Of a stretch of DNA of 64,000 nucleotides, positions 59,500-64,000 are shown piece by piece. The stretch is from positions 47,382 through 111,381 of the forward strand of contig JAPXOZ010000004.1 in NCBI GenBank assembly GCA_033811195.1, in the 5' to 3' direction. How positions within the stretch are numbered: the stretch's first letter is position 1; each line of letters begins with the position of its first letter. The translations under genes and the position numbers were made by a program. The notes beneath the pieces are model-generated. The model searched no databases. It was not told where the DNA came from and saw only the letters and a program-made list of their open reading frames with translations. The stretch is from Cacconaster sp033811195 (GTDB lineage: Bacteria; Bacteroidota; Bacteroidia; Bacteroidales; UBA932).

Positions 59500-60297
59500 T
59501 CACAAACATATCATACCTTTGGAGTAGAGGCGGGCGGTGCCGGAAATGAGGACGCGGTCGCCGCAATCTTCGCAATAAAGAGTGCCTCCGCGGGGCGAAA
59601 TTTGTTTGGCGGTCATAACGCGTTTGCCGAGACGTGCACTCCAGTAGGGGATAAGCGTACAATGGGCCGAGCCGGTTACAGGATCCTCCAAAATGGTGCT
59701 CTGCGGTGTGAAAAAGCGAGATACGAAGTCAACTTCTGGCTCCGAAGCTGGAGCGGTGATTATCACTCCACCGGGGTTCATATTGACCATATCAAAAAGG
59801 TTGCGGTCTATCTCTATCTCTTCGATCTGTTGTTGTGATTGATATATGAGCAGGTAGTCGCGCTCTTTAAGCACTTCCAATGGCTTGATACTCAAAGAAT
59901 CATACGTCTCTCTTGGGAGTGTTGCGGGCATTGCAGGCCGGGAAGGGAAGTTGAGCGTAAAGAGTTCATCATCGACACCAACCCTCAATTCTCCGCCGGC
60001 GGAGGTAAAGAGTATCTCATCTATGGGCTTGTCTGAGTCTCTGGCGATGATGAAAGCTGTCGCAAGAGTAGCGTGACCGCAAAGATCCATCTCGATGTCG
60101 GGGGTAAACCAGCGTATGGAATACCCCTCCGTGCAGCTGTTTTTTATGAAAAATGCGGTTTCAGCCACCCCATTTTCAGCTGCTATTTTAAGCATCAAAT
60201 CATCTTTGAGCCAATTCTCAAGCGGTATTACGCAGGCGGGATTGCCCTTGAAAATCTCGTCAGTAAAAGCATCGACGTGATAAGAGTTAAGTATCAT
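59500..60297 (-). CDS. PhzF-family isomerase
   Basis: 265 residues of the diaminopimelate epimerase-like fold. It has HVDAFTDEIFKGNPACVIPL, ENGVAETAFF with the catalytic Glu region, DLCGHATLATAF (the PhzF GHAT signature) and DPVTGSAHCTLIPYW in the second half. There is no Cys pair as in DapF. The metabolic role of stand-alone PhzF proteins is mostly unknown. It is 22 nt downstream of the addA-like gene on the same strand. Confidence 0.93.
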   Translation of the reverse strand: MILNSYHVDAFTDEIFKGNPACVIPLENWLKDDLMLKIAAENGVAETAFFIKNSCTEGYSIRWFTPDIEMDLCGHATLATAFIIARDSDKPIDEILFTSAGGELRVGVDDELFTLNFPSRPAMPATLPRETYDSLSIKPLEVLKERDYLLIYQSQQQIEEIEIDRNLFDMVNMNPGGVIITAPASEPEVDFVSRFFTPQSTILEDPVTGSAHCTLIPYWSARLGKRVMTAKQISPRGGTLYCEDCGDRVLISGTARLYSKGMICL

Positions 60298-60319
60298 AGT
60301 CTATAAGTTTTGTTGTTTG

Positions 60320-63300
60320 CTAAAACAGCGTTTTTTCTTCATTATTTAAATTTACATGTACAATATCGTTGTCTTTGAAGTACCAGATATATCCGGTAAT
60401 GCCCGGAAGGCCGATTTGCCTGAGATTCTTCATATAGTCGCGCACCTGCTTACGATATTTTGCGTCATCGTGTTTGCCGAATTTATAATCTATCACAATT
60501 GTTTCATTCTCTCCTATGAGAATCCTGTCCGGGCGTTGTGTTTCCTCATTTTTAATAAGGATCTCCTGCTCGTTCAGCACCTCGTAAGTGCCATCAAACC
60601 AGTGTCTTTCTGCTATCGATTCTATGTTTTTTGCGAGAAATCTCTTCGCTTCCTCTTGTTCGGATGCCTTTAGATCTCCCTGGATAACAGCTCTGTTGAC
60701 AGCATCATCCAGGTCATCTATGGTGTTGATTTCTGAAAGGATATCGTGGAGCACCAGGCCTTTGATACGGGGACTCTCCAAAGGATCCTTTTCAAATTCA
60801 AAAAAGTCGCGCGATCGGAATGATTGCTCGAGTCTGTCACCAATAGGGATTGAGCGGAATGATTTAACAGTTTTGGTCTCGATGCCATTTTCGAGTACTT
60901 CTACCTTTTGGGTGGCTCGCTGTTGCTGTTTCTTAGCCATATCCTTAGCATCCCTATAACGCCATTGGCCATTATTAGCGCGTGCTTCGAACAAATAACC
61001 ATTTTCGTACTCTTCTATTTTGCCATCCTTCCCGCGTGCCTTTACAAAAGAGCTGAGTTTTGAAGCCATGCTATCATCTTTTGATTCATCAGGCGCATAG
61101 ATAACCATTTCGAAATAGGCGCGCGTCATCGCAACATAAGCGATGTTCAAAGTGTCAATATAGGTCTCTTTTCTTTCCGTTTCAAAATCCTTCTCGAAGC
61201 CTGTGTTCTCCTTGGTAGTGTATTTAACAGGAATCAGGCCTATGTTTTTTAGTTCATCAATATCCGGTATGCACCAGAGATAGGGAGCATATATGCCGCT
61301 TTTTACTGAGGTTTTTTCGTTGAAAAATGGGATAATGACTGCTTTGAAGCCGAGTCCTTTTGCTTTGTGTATTGTCATTACACGCACAGCATTCTGGTCG
61401 GAAGAGGAATTGATCTTTACATTCTGACCACTTTCCTCCCACCATTCTAGAAATGCCGGAAAGTCAGATCCATTACGTGTCATAAATCTATTAACCTCAT
61501 CCAGAAATGCTTGTACAAACTCAACCTCATAGTCAGGAATCTCATCATAAATACTTCTGAGCATTACCTCACAACTTTCATACAGTGAGAGAGCTTTCAG
61601 ATTATCTCTCTGATCCTCGTTAAATAGTGCAGTAAATATAGCCTCACAACCCTCTTTAAGCGGCATTTCTGCTAATTCCTTACCTGTTAAATCTCCTATA
61701 TTGCTCTCCTGCTTCTCTGTAAACAGAGTTTTGAGCATCAGCTGGTTAACCTGGTCATCCGGATTATCCCGGTATTTAAGGAGTGACACAACCTGGAAGA
61801 CGGCCCTGGAATACCCAAGCACCAGGACTTCTTCAGTGACGACGTTGATCCCTTTTGAAATAAGTTTATCCACCACCATTTTTCCTTCATTGTTGGTGCG
61901 GACAAGAATTGTGATGTCGCGTAGCTCATATCCATCGTCTGTAAGTCGTCCTATCTCGCCAAGATCCTTTATGTCATCCGCTTTGCCTGCAAGGGCATCC
62001 AGGGCATCTTGCATCCAGGCTTTCTTATCCTTTTCATCGATTTCAAAAACTCTGACTTTAACAGCTCCGGCATCGTAACGGTTGAGGTTGCCTTGGTTTT
62101 TTGACTTGCTGGGCATTACCTGACTACAGCCTGTGTAAATATCTTTTACGATAGGATCATTTGTTGTGATAGTTTCAAAGAAATCGCTATTAAATCGGAC
62201 TATTGTATCGGCGCTACGCCAGTTTTCATATTTAATTTCAGGCGTAACATTTTTGTTTTTAGGGAGATCCCTGAGAAGAGAGGAGTCCGAGCCCCTGAAT
62301 CTGTAGATACTCTGCTTAACATCGCCTACGATAAGGTTGTCATTGCTATTGGCGATGTTGTTGTCGATCAGAGGTTCGAAATTTTGCCATTGTAGCCTTG
62401 ATGTATCCTGGAATTCGTCCAGCAATATATGGTCAATTCTATTCCCGATTCTCTCATAAATGAAAGGAGTGTCACTCCTGTCAATTATTCGGTTGAGAAT
62501 GTCAGCTGTGCTGCTGAGAAGGACAAGATTATTTTCCTTGAGATATTTGTCGAGTTCTTTGAAAATATCGGTTGTAAGTCCCAGAAGATAGATGTTTTTG
62601 CGAATAGTTTTTGCCGTGTTGTATGTGATAAAATGGTTGTCGAAGTAGGACTTTAAATTATCAGATAGCTTCTGGAGGTCATCTAAATAAGTGTCTTTAT
62701 AATACTGATAAATCTCTTTTTCTTGTTTATTTGTGCCGGCATAGCACCATTTACCAGCATCTTGTAATGTCTTGCTAATGGAGTCAGGAATTATACCCTT
62801 GGCGATTTTGTCGATTCCATTTCTTGGTGACCTGTCGTCAACTTTCATTTTGTTATTGATACCATTAACCCTGTCATACTCTTTTATTATATTCCCAGCC
62901 AGTACCTTTGCTTCACTTTCAAACTTTGTTGTAATTCTATTGATTTCCTGCAGGAACTTTTTGATTTCCGTTTTTGGATCAATTCCGGAACCATCATCGA
63001 CTCTATAAAGATATCCCGCTTCACCTCTTTTTTTGATAAGAAAATCCTCTTTGTAGAACAGGTCCGAAAATTTATAGAGCTCCTTGCGCACATCCCAGGA
63101 ACGGCCCTCATCAATAACGCTACGCGAGTAATCTACAAGCCATTTTAATAAGGTGGTATCCTTATCATCTCCGAGGGAGTCCATCATACGGTCGATCGCC
63201 TCTATAGTAGCACCTTCTGAGTCAAGTTCCACATCGTATGAGCCATATTCTCCCAATTCCCTCGCAAAGGTCTTCATTACCAGCTGAAAAAATCTGTCGA

Positions 63301-63589
63301 TAGTACTTACATTAAAGCCGGAATAGTCGTGAAGGATCTCCTTTAGGAGCTTCTCCGTATTATGATCCCCATTTGCAGCTCTAATAAAGAGTTTCTCCAG
63401 TATGCGCTCTTTCATCTCATCAGTGGCCTTGTTGGTAAAGGTTACCGCAAGGATGTTTCTATGGGGATGTGGCTTACCGGCTTCAAAGCTCTTTTCAAGC
63501 ATCTCCAGATAGGTCTCAGTAAGTTTATGCGTTTTACCTGCGCCTGCAGAAGCTATAATAATCTCAGGGTTATATTTAGTATCGGACAT
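60320..63589 (-). CDS. UvrD/AddA-type helicase-nuclease
   Basis: 1089 residues, ATP-dependent exonuclease of the RecB/AddA type for double-strand-break repair. Walker A IIASAGAGKTHKLTE lies at the N-terminus, then NILAVTFTNKATDEMKERI, Walker B DHILLDEFQDTSRLQW and GDVKQSIYRFRG. Helicase motifs V and VI follow: VRVMTIHKAKGLGFKAVIIPF and AYVAMTRAYFEMVIY. The C-terminal PD-(D/E)XK nuclease has GLVLHDILSEI, the metal Asp in RPDRILI and TIVIDYKFGKHD. The gene upstream encodes a second nuclease-type protein (AddB-like), supporting an AddAB pair. Confidence 0.9.
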   Translation of the reverse strand: MSDTKYNPEIIIASAGAGKTHKLTETYLEMLEKSFEAGKPHPHRNILAVTFTNKATDEMKERILEKLFIRAANGDHNTEKLLKEILHDYSGFNVSTIDRFFQLVMKTFARELGEYGSYDVELDSEGATIEAIDRMMDSLGDDKDTTLLKWLVDYSRSVIDEGRSWDVRKELYKFSDLFYKEDFLIKKRGEAGYLYRVDDGSGIDPKTEIKKFLQEINRITTKFESEAKVLAGNIIKEYDRVNGINNKMKVDDRSPRNGIDKIAKGIIPDSISKTLQDAGKWCYAGTNKQEKEIYQYYKDTYLDDLQKLSDNLKSYFDNHFITYNTAKTIRKNIYLLGLTTDIFKELDKYLKENNLVLLSSTADILNRIIDRSDTPFIYERIGNRIDHILLDEFQDTSRLQWQNFEPLIDNNIANSNDNLIVGDVKQSIYRFRGSDSSLLRDLPKNKNVTPEIKYENWRSADTIVRFNSDFFETITTNDPIVKDIYTGCSQVMPSKSKNQGNLNRYDAGAVKVRVFEIDEKDKKAWMQDALDALAGKADDIKDLGEIGRLTDDGYELRDITILVRTNNEGKMVVDKLISKGINVVTEEVLVLGYSRAVFQVVSLLKYRDNPDDQVNQLMLKTLFTEKQESNIGDLTGKELAEMPLKEGCEAIFTALFNEDQRDNLKALSLYESCEVMLRSIYDEIPDYEVEFVQAFLDEVNRFMTRNGSDFPAFLEWWEESGQNVKINSSSDQNAVRVMTIHKAKGLGFKAVIIPFFNEKTSVKSGIYAPYLWCIPDIDELKNIGLIPVKYTTKENTGFEKDFETERKETYIDTLNIAYVAMTRAYFEMVIYAPDESKDDSMASKLSSFVKARGKDGKIEEYENGYLFEARANNGQWRYRDAKDMAKKQQQRATQKVEVLENGIETKTVKSFRSIPIGDRLEQSFRSRDFFEFEKDPLESPRIKGLVLHDILSEINTIDDLDDAVNRAVIQGDLKASEQEEAKRFLAKNIESIAERHWFDGTYEVLNEQEILIKNEETQRPDRILIGENETIVIDYKFGKHDDAKYRKQVRDYMKNLRQIGLPGITGYIWYFKDNDIVHVNLNNEEKTLF

Positions 63590-63601
63590 TGTCTCTGGGT
63601 T

Positions 63602-64000
63602 TTACAGGATTTTACAAATGTTTTGGTAATTGCAGTAACGGCATGCGCCATACTCTCCGTCATCAAAGGTGATAGCTTTGAAAGGTACCTTTTCATCGAA
63701 TATCTCCGAAATTTTCTCTTTAACTTTATCCTCAAATTCATCCATAATCTCCTTTGTGAGCCCCTCCTGAGAGCGTAAGCCCTTATTTTCGTGGAAATGT
63801 CTTAGCGCAAAGACAGCAGGTAGGATATTGTCTCCATTTTCCATATTAGGCTGATGCAAGTACATCATTTTATAGAGTAGAAGCTGAAATGAAACAGAGT
63901 TTTTAACGCAAGAGCCATTTTTTTCTTCTTTGAAAAGTTTTGGTATCGTATCATTGGGTTTGGCTCCCTTTTCATCGCGCATTTTTCCATCCACACTCCC
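63602..64000 (-). CDS. PD-(D/E)XK nuclease, AddB-like, C-terminal part (cut by window edge)
   Basis: The minus-strand frame is open to base 64000, so GTG at 63994 is not a start. Only about 132 C-terminal residues are visible. SVSFQLLLYKMMY has the QL..Y helix that follows the nuclease core. The end ACRYCNYQNICKIL supplies three of the four cysteines of an AddB/Cas4-type iron-sulphur cluster. The catalytic residues lie outside the window. The stop is 12 nt before the addA-like ATG, so the two are one operon. Confidence 0.82.
   Translation of the reverse strand, partial: GSVDGKMRDEKGAKPNDTIPKLFKEEKNGSCVKNSVSFQLLLYKMMYLHQPNMENGDNILPAVFALRHFHENKGLRSQEGLTKEIMDEFEDKVKEKISEIFDEKVPFKAITFDDGEYGACRYCNYQNICKIL

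Overview
The window comes from a member of the Bacteroidota, most likely order Bacteroidales. The evidence is Bacteroidota-type promoters (TTTG, about 19 nt, TAnnTTTG) at many genes, the absence of Shine-Dalgarno sequences except a strong one before rpsU, family-typical proteins (DUF5683, TapB-like, bS21, RRM protein, a PurF-like protein beginning MGG), and a type II-C CRISPR repeat of the Bacteroidota kind. Rank below order cannot be set from sequence alone.

Layout. 1-1767: 3' part of methylmalonyl-CoA mutase. 1922-5480: rpsU, urocanate hydratase, XerC-type recombinase and hibernation factor. 5484-9158: leftward operon hpt-adk-obgE-PAP2 phosphatase-lipoate ligase. 9219-15897: purE and an HhH protein rightward; parA-parB-DUF5683-mltD leftward. 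16000-20933: lipid kinase, YfhO-type membrane protein and polysaccharide flippase. 20935-36290: a long leftward surface-glycan locus. It holds what looks like a full set of genes for CMP-legionaminic acid (4,6-dehydratase, LegC, LegI, LegG, LegF, PtmF, PtmA, PtmE, NeuD/LegH-type acetyltransferase). It also carries an ACP/SDR/KAS III trio, a capsule-type transferase, a GT2, a polysaccharide deacetylase and a GNAT-like protein. 36408-39584: secreted GH2 hydrolase, aldose epimerase lipoprotein and RRM protein. 39635-42140: PurF-like protein and a short ComEC. 42250-45456: ackA-ptb-buk fermentation operon. 46007-53889: secreted unknown, MATE exporter, cytidylate-kinase-like protein, EttA, AsnA and acyl-CoA ligase. 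54127-54523: tmRNA. 54765-57061: EamA transporter, CRISPR remnant and an AbiEii-type nucleotidyltransferase pair. 57269-64000: TapB-like protein, SGNH hydrolase, GNAT, PhzF and an AddAB-type helicase-nuclease (the second subunit is cut by the window end).

Metabolism: mutB (propionate via succinate), ackA and ptb-buk point to a fermenter making acetate, propionate and butyrate or branched-chain acids; hutU indicates histidine use. The flippase and the leftward locus probably build and export a glycan that carries a nonulosonic acid.

Two non-coding signals stand out. First, a small decayed CRISPR array at 55951-56091 has two exact 30-nt spacers and one full 46-nt repeat, with no cas genes in the window. 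It lies 11 nt from the AbiEii-type gene and just before a terminator. Second, seven intergenic islands are built from a degenerate 7-nt repeat (roughly GAGTTNN). One of them has become a 19-copy 14-bp tandem array, and another runs to within 3 nt of a start codon. I know of no described element with this consensus.
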